Source: Yinghuangia soli (lineage in GTDB: Bacteria; Actinomycetota; Actinomycetes; Streptomycetales; Streptomycetaceae). From it: 64,000 bases of DNA. Location: NCBI RefSeq assembly GCF_021502675.1, contig NZ_JAKFHA010000023.1:1-64000 (forward strand). Direction: 5' to 3'. The notes under the pieces were generated by a model. It did not search any database, was not told the DNA's origin, and saw nothing but the letters and a program-made list of their open reading frames with translations. Within the stretch, counting starts at the first letter, position 1; each line of letters begins with the position of its first letter. Of the stretch, positions 55,446 through 63,872 are shown piece after piece. The position numbers and the translations under genes were made by a program.

Positions 55446-55910
55446 ATGATCAACGAGATGGACGGCGTTTCGCTCGAGCGCATGATGGTGGACCTCGACT
55501 CGCTCAAGGAGTTCGAGGCGAGCATCCTCTCCGTCCTCGACGACCTGACCAGTGGTTCGGTTTCGGCCGTGAACCCGGTCGACGGCGTCGTCAAGGCGGA
55601 TGACTACGGCACAGGCTTCAACGAGGCGTACTTCATCGCCTGGGGCACGATCGGTGTCGTCGAGCACGTCAAGCGACTGGCCACGATGCTGCACCAGCAG
55701 ATCGAAGCAATGGCGATGACGATCCAGATGGCCGGTGACAAGACGGTCGCGGCGGACGACGGTGCCAAGCAGAAGCTCTCGAAACTGCTTTACGGCGACG
55801 GGAAGAGCGCCGACACCCGGCCCTACTCCGACAAACCGACCCAGGTGGCGCCGTCCCAGACTTCGGCCGGGACCGGAGCGTCCACCACGGAAGTCGCCGG
55901 CACCGGCTGA
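55446..55910 (+). CDS. Small helical protein of the type VII-like cluster
   Basis: 154 residues from ATG 55446, with GGGGAGG 8 bases upstream. Two helical stretches (about 8-35 and 62-110) flank a turn with NPVDGVVKADDYGTGFNEAYFIAWG. The AWGT at about 68-71 recalls, but does not match, a WXG turn. The C-terminus (about 125-154) is Ser/Thr/Gly-rich and disordered. It precedes the WXG protein by 28 bp, so it could be the partner of an ESX-like pair. I do not recognise a named family. Confidence 0.75.
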   Translation: MINEMDGVSLERMMVDLDSLKEFEASILSVLDDLTSGSVSAVNPVDGVVKADDYGTGFNEAYFIAWGTIGVVEHVKRLATMLHQQIEAMAMTIQMAGDKTVAADDGAKQKLSKLLYGDGKSADTRPYSDKPTQVAPSQTSAGTGASTTEVAGTG

Positions 55911-55938
55911 CGCTGCCGGATCTCAACGGGGGAATCGC

Positions 55939-57513
55939 ATGTCTTTCGCCAGCACGAACTTCGACGGGTTCAGCCACCAGCAACTGGTCGACATGATCGC
56001 CGCTGCAAAGAGCGGGAACGTCATGGACGCCGGTCAGCGTCTGCAGACCGCCGGGCTCAAGATTCAGATAGCTGCGAACGTCCTGAAACTGAAGACCGGC
56101 ACCGTGGCGTGGGAAGGCCCGGCCGCCGCCAGCTTCCGCACCTGGACAGACGATCTCGTAGCCTCGACTCTTGCGCTGTCGGACTATACGTACAACTCGG
56201 GTCTCCAACTGGACATCGTCGGCAACAAGCTCGCCTCGACGCACTTGCCGCCGGTTCCCGTCCAGGACCAGGCCACGGCCGTCGCCATGGCGCAGAACCC
56301 GGCCGCTGCGTCGGCGGTGGACCCTGTGACGGGACAGAGCGAGATCGCCAAACTCGAGGCGTCCATTGAACGCCAACGGCAAGAAGCTGTCGCCCAGATG
56401 CAGGCGCTGGCGGCAACGTATGTCACGTCATCGGAGCGGATGCGAGACATGCCGCTGCCTGCCTTCAAAGAGCCGGTGGACGTGCATGCGGTCGGACGCA
56501 GCGATCCGGACTCGGAGGACTATGGCGGTTCTACCGGCGTGGCGGCCGCCACAATGGTCGGGCTCGGCGGGCAGACATCGCTCGCAGGCGGGGCATCGGG
56601 GCGCGGCTCGGCGAACCTGGGGTCGGCGCCCGGAGCGCCTGCCGGCTGGCCACCGGCTCAGGGCCCAGCGGTTCCGTCTGTGGTCGGCACCGGGCCGATG
56701 ACGGGGCCGCCGCAGGGCGTGAATCTACTCGGCCAGACGAACACACCGCCGGCCCCTCAGCCGAACCAGACGACACCTGGCGGCACTGGTCAACTTCCCG
56801 GTGGCACAAACGGCAATCCCCCCATTCCTTCGCGCGGTCCTACCACGGGTCCGGTGCCTGGAACTGTCGGGCTGAACAAGCCCGCACCCTCCAACGGGCT
56901 GCCAGGGAGCCGCCCTCCGGGCACGCCCGGTATGCCAGGAGGTTCGACCGGGCCGACACAAGGTGGGGGTGGCCAGTATCGCAGTGGCCAACCGACTGGA
57001 ATCAGTGGTGGGGCGCCCAGCCGCACTCCGCCTGGAAGCAGCCGCAACATCGGTGCCACCGGACTTCGGAACGGGCCGATCGAGGGCGGAACACAGCGCC
57101 CCGGGCAGATGACCGGCGAAGCACGCGCAACAGGCGGTGGGCGGACCGGCATGCCCATGGGCGGCGGAACGGGCGGTGCCCCTGGGGGGACGCCGGCGTC
57201 CACTGGTGGACGGTCCGGATCGGGTCGGCTGCCACTCGGGACCCCAGGGGGCATGGTCGGCGGCCCCCCGGCCCGAATTGGGCAAGGGGCCTTCTCGGCG
57301 GGCGGATCCGGACTGCGTTCTGGGCCAGGCCAACCAGGCGGGGGCGCTTCGGGAACCGGTCACGGAGCCGGACGTCCTATGGGCGGCATGGGCGGCGGCG
57401 GGACTCCGGACGACCGTGAGCGTCGACGTCGCGAGCGTGCCGATTACCTTGAAGAGGACGAGGAGACCTGGGGCGGCGGGCAATCGGGGAGCGTCCCGCC
57501 GGTGATCGGCTGA
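55939..57513 (+). CDS. WXG-motif protein with long Gly/Pro-rich tail (ESX/PPE-like substrate)
   Basis: 524 residues from ATG 55939 with GGGGGAA upstream. The first 190 residues are helical and carry W58-E-G60 (TVAWEGPAAASFRTW), the WXG turn of type VII secretion substrates. Residues about 200-490 are Gly/Pro/Thr-rich and low in complexity. The conserved C-terminus is charged (DDRERRRRERADYLEEDEETW), followed by a Gly-rich end VPPVIG; the YLEEDEETW element occurs in actinobacterial PPE-like proteins as I recall. It is likely secreted or surface-located, and is followed by the mycosin gene. Confidence 0.82.
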   Translation: MSFASTNFDGFSHQQLVDMIAAAKSGNVMDAGQRLQTAGLKIQIAANVLKLKTGTVAWEGPAAASFRTWTDDLVASTLALSDYTYNSGLQLDIVGNKLASTHLPPVPVQDQATAVAMAQNPAAASAVDPVTGQSEIAKLEASIERQRQEAVAQMQALAATYVTSSERMRDMPLPAFKEPVDVHAVGRSDPDSEDYGGSTGVAAATMVGLGGQTSLAGGASGRGSANLGSAPGAPAGWPPAQGPAVPSVVGTGPMTGPPQGVNLLGQTNTPPAPQPNQTTPGGTGQLPGGTNGNPPIPSRGPTTGPVPGTVGLNKPAPSNGLPGSRPPGTPGMPGGSTGPTQGGGGQYRSGQPTGISGGAPSRTPPGSSRNIGATGLRNGPIEGGTQRPGQMTGEARATGGGRTGMPMGGGTGGAPGGTPASTGGRSGSGRLPLGTPGGMVGGPPARIGQGAFSAGGSGLRSGPGQPGGGASGTGHGAGRPMGGMGGGGTPDDRERRRRERADYLEEDEETWGGGQSGSVPPVIG

Positions 57514-57556
57514 ACGAAAGCCGAAGTTTGTCCGTCGGAAGAGAGGTCGATCACGC

Positions 57557-58885
57557 GTGCGCACTAGGCAGCGCTGCCTGCAGCGGAGCATTGCAGGACT
57601 GGCGTCAGCGATTGCGGTGCTTGTCGGTCCGATTGCGTCGGCTCCACCCGCCCACGCCGTCGATCCGATTCGACCGGCGCAGTGGTACCTCGACAGTTGG
57701 AAGATCGAGGAGGCTTGGAAGACCTCCCAAGGCGATGGTGTGACAGTGGCATTGGTGGATGGCGGGGTGGATCTTGCGCACCCCGACCTGGTCGGTCAGG
57801 TGACGTTGGCCCAGTTCAACGGTGGCGTGAACATCCCGACCAGGCACGGAACATCCATGGCCAGCCTGATTGCCGGGAGCGGCAAAGGCGTGGGAGGCCA
57901 AGGAGCCTTTGGAGTCGCCCCCAAGGCCCGGGTCCTGGCGTTCAGCGTCCCCGAGTCGGGGAGCAAGGACCTGGACTCCGACAAAACGACCGAGGCGATT
58001 CGAGCCGCGGCCGACTCACCCGCCAAGATCATCAGTTTGTCGTTGGGCAGCGGTCGGAACCCGATCCGATCCGAGGCGATTGCCTATGCTCTCAAGAAGG
58101 GCAAACTCGTAATTGCCGCAAGCGGCAACGTTGAAGAGGCCTATCCTCGGCCGGCGTACCCGGCTGCCGACCCTGGGGTTCTCGGCGTCGGAGGATATGA
58201 CCAGTCCGGTCGTTTGTCTCCAGGAAGCGTGACTGGAAACTGGGTTTCATTGGCCGGCCCAGGCGTCGACATCGTCAGTGCGTGCACCGGTCCGACGGGA
58301 TACTGCAAGGGGACCGGTACATCTGATGCGACCGCACTCACCGCGGGCGTCGCAGCGCTCCTGTGGGCCCAGCGCCCCGAATACACCGCGAATCAGATCA
58401 TCAAGGTCCTCATCGACTCGGCGAACAAGCCGGAAGGCCCGCTGCCCAACGACTCGCTCGGCTACGGCAACGTCAGTCCGCGCAAGGCACTCGGCTGGAC
58501 CGGGGACCCTGGCCCGCCAGACGTCAATCCCCTCGTGGGCAAGCGTGGCAACCTGCCCTCGCCCAGTGCCGCGTCGCCGGTCGACCAGACAACGCCATCG
58601 CAAAGCGCCGCTGCGCCGGGTGGAGCCCAGTCTGCGCCCGAGTCGTCGGCCGCGGCTGCAGGTTCCGCAGCGGAGAAGTCCGACGGCGGCGGCTCGAACA
58701 CCCTTGTCGTGGTGGCCATCGTCGGCGGCGGAGTGATCGCCATCGCGGTGTCTGTCGGCCTGCTCCTCCGGTCGAGGCGTAACCGAGGGGGACCGGGCGG
58801 ACCGCCGCCGTCCATGCCCAACTCGGCTCCTCCATACGGCGCTTCGTATCCACCGGGCCCACCGCCTCCGGGTTCGTATCGCTGA
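57557..58885 (+). CDS. Mycosin-like S8 serine protease (type VII secretion-associated)
   Basis: 442 residues from GTG 57557. The signal peptide (1-34) ends SAPPAHA. The subtilisin triad is complete: Asp68 (ALVDGGVD), His97 (RHGTSMASLIAG) and Ser256 (GTSDATALTAGVAAL), with the oxyanion Asn in AASGNVEE. A Pro/Ala linker (about 330-378) leads to a C-terminal membrane helix (about 381-406, LVVVAIVGGGVIAIAVSVGLLL) and a short Pro-rich cytoplasmic tail. This is the MycP layout: an anchored extracellular protease needed for type VII secretion in mycobacteria. It converges with the PhzF gene 4 bp away, so it ends the cluster. Confidence 0.92.
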   Translation: MRTRQRCLQRSIAGLASAIAVLVGPIASAPPAHAVDPIRPAQWYLDSWKIEEAWKTSQGDGVTVALVDGGVDLAHPDLVGQVTLAQFNGGVNIPTRHGTSMASLIAGSGKGVGGQGAFGVAPKARVLAFSVPESGSKDLDSDKTTEAIRAAADSPAKIISLSLGSGRNPIRSEAIAYALKKGKLVIAASGNVEEAYPRPAYPAADPGVLGVGGYDQSGRLSPGSVTGNWVSLAGPGVDIVSACTGPTGYCKGTGTSDATALTAGVAALLWAQRPEYTANQIIKVLIDSANKPEGPLPNDSLGYGNVSPRKALGWTGDPGPPDVNPLVGKRGNLPSPSAASPVDQTTPSQSAAAPGGAQSAPESSAAAAGSAAEKSDGGGSNTLVVVAIVGGGVIAIAVSVGLLLRSRRNRGGPGGPPPSMPNSAPPYGASYPPGPPPPGSYR

Positions 58886-58888
58886 CGG

Positions 58889-59782
58889 TCAGGGCAGCGG
58901 GAGGCGTACCACCCGTCCGACCCTGGCCACGCCTCCTAGGCGGACCGCGGGGCTGCCCGTGTCCTCCGTCGCGTCTGCCGTGGCGGTGATCGTCGCGGGG
59001 CTGCCCAGCGAGTCGCCCATGTCGACGGCGATCCGGTTGATCCCGCGTCCGGCCATGTACGCCGCCAGGCACGCCGTGCTGTTGGCGTTGGCGATGTCCT
59101 CCGGGACGCCGATCGACGGTGCGAACATCCGTGCCGCGGTGCGGCCGTCCGGCCCCGGCGTGACGTACACGTAGCACCCCAGGAAGCCGAACCGGTCGCA
59201 GGCCTCGCGCAGGCGGGCGAAGTCCGGTGCCAGGGAATCCAGTACGGACCGGTCCTTCACCTGTACCAGCAGGCGGGGCCGTCCGATCGATGCGACGACA
59301 GCGTCGTCGAGGTCGCCATCGCCGTCGAGCCCAAGCGCGGCTCGGACGGCCGTCAGTTCCGGCTCTGTCGCCGCCCGCAGGTCGACCGCGCCCGGGTCGA
59401 AGGCGGCCTCGACCGTGTCGGTCTCGCGGCCCCCGCGTACCCATCCGTCGAAGGCTCGACCGGACGCTTCCAGATGCACGTTGTCGGACCTGGATTCCGC
59501 CAGGAACGCCAAGGCGGCGACCGTCCCATGCCCGCATGCCGGCAGTTCGCCGTCCCGGGTGAAGAACCGCAGGGTGGCGACCGTCGAACCGTCCTGCGGC
59601 CGGGATACGAAGACCGCGTGCGACGTACCCGCCAGCACCGGTACGCGGCGCCGCTGTTCGTCGCTGAGCGCACGCTCGTCCAGCACAGCGGTGGGGCTTC
59701 CGCCGGTGCCGTCCCGCAGGCAGGCGTCCACGATCGTGACCTGCAGGTCTTCCACACTCATCGACGTCTTCACGCCGGTCAA
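58889..59782 (-). CDS. PhzF-family isomerase/epimerase
   Basis: 297 residues from TTG 59782, with GAGGTGA upstream; ATG 59761 is a shorter alternative. The two-lobed diaminopimelate-epimerase-like fold has VDACLRDGTGGSPTAV, RFFTRDGELPACGHGTVAA and ARMFAPSIGVPEDIANANSTA. In characterised PhzF the catalytic Glu lies near the N-terminus and is followed by GNP; here the segment reads DGTGGSPTAV without an obvious Glu, so activity may differ. Substrate unknown. No phenazine genes are adjacent. Confidence 0.82.
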   Translation of the reverse strand: MTGVKTSMSVEDLQVTIVDACLRDGTGGSPTAVLDERALSDEQRRRVPVLAGTSHAVFVSRPQDGSTVATLRFFTRDGELPACGHGTVAALAFLAESRSDNVHLEASGRAFDGWVRGGRETDTVEAAFDPGAVDLRAATEPELTAVRAALGLDGDGDLDDAVVASIGRPRLLVQVKDRSVLDSLAPDFARLREACDRFGFLGCYVYVTPGPDGRTAARMFAPSIGVPEDIANANSTACLAAYMAGRGINRIAVDMGDSLGSPATITATADATEDTGSPAVRLGGVARVGRVVRLPLP

Positions 59783-59818
59783 CGCTACCCGTCACCTCGG
59801 CCCACTAGCGTGCGCGGC

Positions 59819-60126
59819 ATGGCGATCCCCGGACTCGGTCCCCTGATCGTCGACACCGTGTACGCCAACGCCGGTGCTGCCGGTGCGGGCGAATACGTGG
59901 GCTACCGGAGCATGCCGCTGCACGTTCCCGTACTCGGCGACGGCCTCCGCGAGTTCATGCTCTTCGGCTATGCCGAAGCCGACGCGCAGGACGACTGTTC
60001 CGCGGCGGCCGTACGGTCACGAAGGTGGGCCCGTACGACGGACACATCAGCAACGCTGCCGCGTACGCGGATCCGGCCCTGGCGTATGTCGTGTACAACC
60101 GGTCCCGCCGGGGCAGCGCGCACTGA
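59819..60126 (+). pseudogene. Small conserved gene with a frameshift
   Basis: From ATG 59819 the frame reads MAIPGLGPLIVDTVYANAG, then REFMLFGYAEADAQDDCS, and then loses sense. From about 60003 a different frame continues plausibly with GGRTVTKVGPYDGHISN and ALAYVVYNRSRRGSAH, stopping at 60126. Joined, it would be about 102 residues. A one-base indel in the run TCCGCGGCGGCCGTACGG (60000 area) explains both. It is a true pseudogene or a sequencing error. No family assigned. Confidence 0.6.
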
Positions 60127-60147
60127 CCTGCCCGCGATCACTCGCGG

Positions 60148-60753
60148 TCAGCAGGCCTCGACGAGCGTCGGTACTTCGGCCTCGGTGAGCACCCACACAT
60201 CCGGCACGTACCCGGTGTTGCCGCCCGGCGTGGTGACCTTGTCCCACAGCGTCGACGACTTCGCGTTGCGGCCGTACACGGCCGGGCCGGTTGTGTGGCA
60301 GACCAGCGTGACCTGCGTCTCGTAGCCGAGGCGGGCGATGACCTCGCTTGTGTTGTTCGGTTCGGACCGCACGATCAGCGACGTGCGGTGCTGCGTGAAC
60401 GCGGTTTTCCCCTTCGGTATCCGCGTCCCCGTGGCAGTCGCCGCAGGCTGGTTCGGATCGCCGCTCGCGGCTCCGGTGCCGTCTCCGCCCGGTGCGCCGG
60501 CCCCGGATGCCGTCGCGGACGAACTCACCGTGGGTGAGCCGGAATCCGAGGCATTCTCCGTCGGTGTCCCGTTGTCGTTGCCGCCGAGGAGAACGACGAC
60601 GATCACCACCACGGAGAGGCCGAGCGCGATCCACATGCCGCGCGAGAGCCGCAGCCCGCCGCCGCTTCCTGTCGCCTCTTCACCGCCGCCGGACGGCTTC
60701 CGCTGCACCTGGGTCTTGAGCCAGGAGCCCAGCGACGACGGCTCGTCCGCCAC
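60148..60753 (-). CDS. Membrane-anchored SH3-like protein
   Basis: 201 residues from ATG 60753. A cytoplasmic N-terminus (1-38) is followed by one membrane helix (about 40-58, MWIALGLSVVVIVVVLLGG), a Ser/Thr/Gly linker (about 60-110) and an outside domain with SLIVRSEPNNTSEVIARLGYETQVTLVCHTTGP and TGYVPDVWV (quoted in parts). This matches bacterial SH3_3-type repeats: a Val-Arg-Ser start, a Gly in the middle and a final GYV. Such domains often bind peptidoglycan. It runs opposite to the frameshifted gene and has no operon partner. Confidence 0.8.
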   Translation of the reverse strand: MADEPSSLGSWLKTQVQRKPSGGGEEATGSGGGLRLSRGMWIALGLSVVVIVVVLLGGNDNGTPTENASDSGSPTVSSSATASGAGAPGGDGTGAASGDPNQPAATATGTRIPKGKTAFTQHRTSLIVRSEPNNTSEVIARLGYETQVTLVCHTTGPAVYGRNAKSSTLWDKVTTPGGNTGYVPDVWVLTEAEVPTLVEAC

Positions 60754-60985
60754 GGATGGTCCCCTTCGATCGTGTTTGCCGGTTCGAAGCCCAGGCTAGC
60801 GACCAGGTCCCCCATACGTACCGTCAAATACGCCGAACACCCGGTCACTTGGCGTCGAGCAGCCGTTGAACGAGCGGTGTGCGGCAGCCCTGTGCACAGC
60901 CGCCCGTGTGCATGGCAGCCGCGTCGCAGGGCAGCGCCAGTTACAGGCCCGCCGTTCCCGGCGGGCCGCGACCGAAGGGTGAACC

Positions 60986-61159
60986 ATGACCATCCGCAGC
61001 CGAATTCGCAGCCTCGAACGCGCCCTCGCGCTGCACCGCGGCCGACGGACCGGCACGCGCACCCGCAGGGGTACCGGCACCGGTCGCCGCACCCGCGGCG
61101 TCGGCCTCCGCGCCCGCCTGGGCCGCTTCCGCATCGGTGCGGGCGCCGGCCGCCGCTGA
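60986..61159 (+). CDS. Tiny Arg-rich protein
   Basis: 57 residues from ATG 60986 with GAAGGGTGA upstream. Nineteen of 57 residues are Arg, the rest mostly Gly, Thr, Leu and Ala (GRRTGTRTRRGTGTGRRTRG). Such a hyper-basic chain could bind nucleic acid. High-GC DNA easily gives Arg-rich chance frames, so the ribosome site is the main support. Short TCTTATCGG-type repeats follow at about 61187-61222. Confidence 0.35.
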   Translation: MTIRSRIRSLERALALHRGRRTGTRTRRGTGTGRRTRGVGLRARLGRFRIGAGAGRR

Positions 61160-61264
61160 AGTACGCCGGGTCCTGCCGGTCCTGCCAGTCTTATCGGACC
61201 TATCGGTCTTATCGGTCTTGTCGGCCCCGGCGCACCGCCGGGCCGCGCCTGCTAGAAGAGCCGG

Positions 61265-61924
61265 CTAGAAGAGCTTGAGCTTGTCGTCCTCGACACCCCG
61301 GAGGGCGTCGTAGTCCAGGACGACGCAGCCGATGCCGCGGTCGGTGGCCAGGACCTTCGCCTGGGGCTTGATCTCCTGCGCCGCGAAGATGCCCTTGACG
61401 GGGGCGAGCAGGGGGTCGCGGTTCAGCAGTTCCAGGTAGCGGGTGAGCTGCTCGACGCCGTCGATCTCGCCGCGGCGCTTGATCTCGACCGCGACCGTCG
61501 CGCCGTCGGCGTCCTTGCACAGGATGTCGACGGGGCCGATGGCGGTCGGGTACTCGCGGCGGACCAGGGTCCAGCCGTCGCCGAGCGTGGTGATGCGGTC
61601 CGCGAGCAGTTCCTGCAGGTGGGCCTCGACGCCGTCCTTGACCAGGCCCGGGTCGACGCCGAGCTCGTGCGAGGAGTCGTGCAGCTTCTCCTCGATGGTG
61701 ATGATCAGTTTCTCGCCGGCCTTGTTGACCACGGTCCAGGTGTCGCCGTCCTCCTTGAGGGAGCACGGCGGGCTCATCCAGTTCAACGGCTTGTACGCGC
61801 GGTCGTCCGCGTGGATCGAGACGCTGCCGTCCGCCTTGACCATGATCAGGCGCTGGGCGGAGGGCAGGTGGGCCGAGAGCCGTCCCGCGTAGTCGACGGT
61901 GCAGCGGGCGATGACGAGACGCAT
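61265..61924 (-). CDS. nucS: Mismatch endonuclease NucS (EndoMS)
   Basis: 219 residues from ATG 61924. The N-terminal dimerisation domain begins [21 protein letters not shown], and the C-terminal nuclease domain has the PD-(D/E)xK residues Asp133 (GPVDILC) and Glu147-x-Lys149 (VEIK). It ends LKLF, the short tail motif through which NucS binds the sliding clamp. In actinobacteria, which lack MutS/MutL, NucS performs mismatch repair. It is followed on the plus strand by repeats only, and two membrane-protein genes lie upstream on the same strand. Confidence 0.94.
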   Translation of the reverse strand: MRLVIARCTVDYAGRLSAHLPSAQRLIMVKADGSVSIHADDRAYKPLNWMSPPCSLKEDGDTWTVVNKAGEKLIITIEEKLHDSSHELGVDPGLVKDGVEAHLQELLADRITTLGDGWTLVRREYPTAIGPVDILCKDADGATVAVEIKRRGEIDGVEQLTRYLELLNRDPLLAPVKGIFAAQEIKPQAKVLATDRGIGCVVLDYDALRGVEDDKLKLF

Positions 61925-61934
61925 GGGGACCAGC

Positions 61935-62417
61935 CTAACCGCCGTCGGAGCCGCTCCCGTGCGGTGTGCCGGAAGGCGGGGGCGCGAACGGCGGCGACGG
62001 GGGCGCGAAAGGCGGAGGGGCGGGTGGGGCAGGCGGTGCGTAGGGCGGGGACGCGTACGCAGGCGGCAGCGGTGCCACCGGAGGCACCGGGGGAGGCGTC
62101 GGGGGAGGTGCGTGCAGCGGCCGAGGCGGTGCGTCCGCCCGCGGCACGCTGCCCGCGACAACGAAGGCCATGAAGTCGAAGCCCCCGTGCTGGTAGCTGC
62201 CCGCGTACTCGTAGCCGAGGCTGCGTGCGATGCGGAGTAGTTCCAGCGTGTCGACCGGATAGAAGGCGTACAGGAAGAAGACGGGTGCGGTACCGCTGAA
62301 GCGTGCCCGGATGTCGGCGTCCAGGCGGGCCCGGGACCAGCGGAACGGGCGGGTCATGCGCACGACGATCCACACGAGGATGACCGCGGTCACCAGGATC
62401 GCGAAGGACTCGCTCAC
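61935..62417 (-). CDS. Membrane-anchored protein with Pro-rich C-terminus
   Basis: 160 residues from GTG 62417. One N-terminal membrane helix (about 5-22, [18 protein letters not shown]) is followed by a soluble part with [43 protein letters not shown] (in segments), and then a Pro/Ala tail (about 98-160) rich in APPPP and YAPPAPPAP. It overlaps the upstream frameshifted gene by 4 bp (GTGA) and lies 10 bp before nucS. No family recognised. Confidence 0.72.
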   Translation of the reverse strand: MSESFAILVTAVILVWIVVRMTRPFRWSRARLDADIRARFSGTAPVFFLYAFYPVDTLELLRIARSLGYEYAGSYQHGGFDFMAFVVAGSVPRADAPPRPLHAPPPTPPPVPPVAPLPPAYASPPYAPPAPPAPPPFAPPSPPFAPPPSGTPHGSGSDGG

Positions 62418-62867
62418 GGCATCCACCACCGCTTGGGCAGCACCAGCTGCGGCCTGGCCGGGAACCCGGGGTGGCGGGCGAAGTGGTACTCGATGCCGTC
62501 CGTACCGCGGCCGGACGTGGCCCGTGCGGCGAGCCGGGCGCCGATGCCCGCACCCCTGCCCGCACCCCTGCCCGCGCCGATACCCGTACCGGGGCCGGGG
62601 CCGGTACGTGCCGCCCCCGTGAGCGGGCGATGCCCCGTGCAGTCGTACCCGTACTGCACGGCGATCGCCCCGACCTCCGCCGGCGACACGTCGCGGGCCC
62701 GCAGGACGCAGGTGGCTGCGGCCCGCCCCGTCCAGGGCCCGGGTGATCAGCCGCAGCACGAGCGCGCGGCGCCGCTCCGCGGGTGACTGGAGACGGCGGA
62801 AATACCAGACCATCCAGGCGACTGCCGCCACCAGGATGAGGATGGCCGCGAGCCTGAACACCAGCAC
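62414..62867 (-). pseudogene. Membrane-protein gene interrupted by a frameshift
   Basis: From GTG 62867 (GGGGGAG upstream) the frame encodes a membrane helix (VLVFRLAAILILVAAVAWMVW) and RRLQSPAERRRALVLRLITRALDG, then drifts. A second frame takes over with CVLRARDVSPAEVGAIAVQYGYDC and runs to the stop at 62414. The switch lies around 62720, in GGGGCGGGCC. Total length (454 nt) is not divisible by three, so a single indel or sequencing error is likely. The intact product would be about 150 residues. Its end overlaps the next gene start. Confidence 0.6.
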
Positions 62868-63040
62868 ATCGACTCCCCCGTAGTCGTCGAAGTCCCGCAC
62901 GCTACCAGCGAGGACGCGCGGCCGGGCTCGGAAGCCGGAACCGGCCAACTGCCCAGGCGGCTCTGGTGCGATCCGTCAGCACCGGCATACGGTGAGTCAA
63001 ACCGCTTGCTGTTTCAGTCAGTTGGTGGAGGGAGCGCACC

Positions 63041-63433
63041 ATGTCGCTAGATGTGCCGCCGGAGCTGCTCGCACAGGCCGAATCCGGAGACGTCGACGAG
63101 GCCGAGTTCGTCGAATGCATCCGCACTTCCTTGCCGTACGCCTGGGACCTGATCGCCGAGCTGGTGGTCCGACTCGAGGTGGACGGCGGGGAGTTCGCCG
63201 ACAATCAGGTTCCGCCGCCGGACGAACAGGCGCGCGGGCAACTGCTGCGCGCGTTGGCCAGTGACGCCATCAAGGGGGCGCTGGAGCGCCACCACGGGGT
63301 GAAGCTGGCGTTCCAGAACTGCCACCGGGTGGGGGTGTTCCCGGCCGGTGCCGAAGCGTCCGACCGTTATGCCAAGTTCACTTCGGTGCGCGGCCAGTTG
63401 CTGAACCAGTCGCCGCTGCTGCGGGACTGCTGA
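63041..63433 (+). CDS. SCO5389-family conserved protein
   Basis: 130 residues from ATG 63041 with GGAGGGAG upstream. It is acidic and helical (LDVPPELLAQAESGDVDEAEFVECIRTSLPYAWDLIAELV in segments), with conserved Cys/Trp, and ends SVRGQLLNQSPLLRDC. In Streptomyces a protein of this type lies next to nucS (SCO5388/SCO5389), which fits here. The function is unknown. A terminator follows. Confidence 0.83.
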   Translation: MSLDVPPELLAQAESGDVDEAEFVECIRTSLPYAWDLIAELVVRLEVDGGEFADNQVPPPDEQARGQLLRALASDAIKGALERHHGVKLAFQNCHRVGVFPAGAEASDRYAKFTSVRGQLLNQSPLLRDC

Positions 63434-63461
63434 ACGAAGTTCAACAAGATTCGACTACCCC

Positions 63462-63490
63462 GGCCGGGCCTGTTGCCAGCAGGTCCGGCC
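63462..63490 (+). terminator. Terminator after the SCO5389-type gene
   Basis: GGCCGGGCCTG (63462-63472) pairs with CAGGTCCGGCC (63480-63490) over 11 bp with one G-T pair. Confidence 0.7.
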
Positions 63491-63517
63491 TGCGGTTTGC
63501 TGTGCTGAGCGAGCGCT

Positions 63518-63679
63518 AGTACCGCAACAGGCAACGTTCACCCCGTCACGGCGCCCGGCACCGCACCTCGCGGCGTTGCAGGGCCTTGCGAGTACGACCG
63601 AGTACGAGCTTCGGCCCTGCGCCTTGCGATGCACGGCACCGGACACCGCGACGGGGCAAACGTTGCCTGCCGCGGTACT
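63518..63679. repeat. 162-bp imperfect palindrome upstream of acyl-CoA synthetase
   Basis: The first arm (63518 onward: AGTACCGCAACAGGCAACGT, then CACCCCGTCACGG) returns in reverse complement from 63679 (AGTACCGCGGCAGGCAACGT, then GCCCCGTCGCGG). The arms are about 80 nt each and roughly 80% alike by eye. The centre holds GCGAGTACGACCGAGTACGA. It lies 194 bp before the next gene. It may be a MITE-like element or a large RNA hairpin. The rest of the gap 63434-63872 contains only a terminator. Confidence 0.85.
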
Positions 63680-63872
63680 GGAGAACTGGTACTTCCGGCC
63701 GTCGGCTGCCGTCCGCCCTGCCCATGCTGCCTGCCCGCACGCCGCAGCGTCCCTGATGTCCCGATCCGCTTCTCCCCGGGCCGTACGTCCCAGGCCCTGC
63801 TCCCCGGACCGCGCCGAGAGCCCTGCGCACCACGTACGGATCCCGCATCCCCACCCCAGGGAGACTTCGCCC

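Noticed and set aside
55446-57513. Canonical EsxA/EsxB pair
   Set aside because: Only the second protein has a true WXG motif, and both are longer than the 100-residue WXG100 class, so the cluster is only described as ESX-like.
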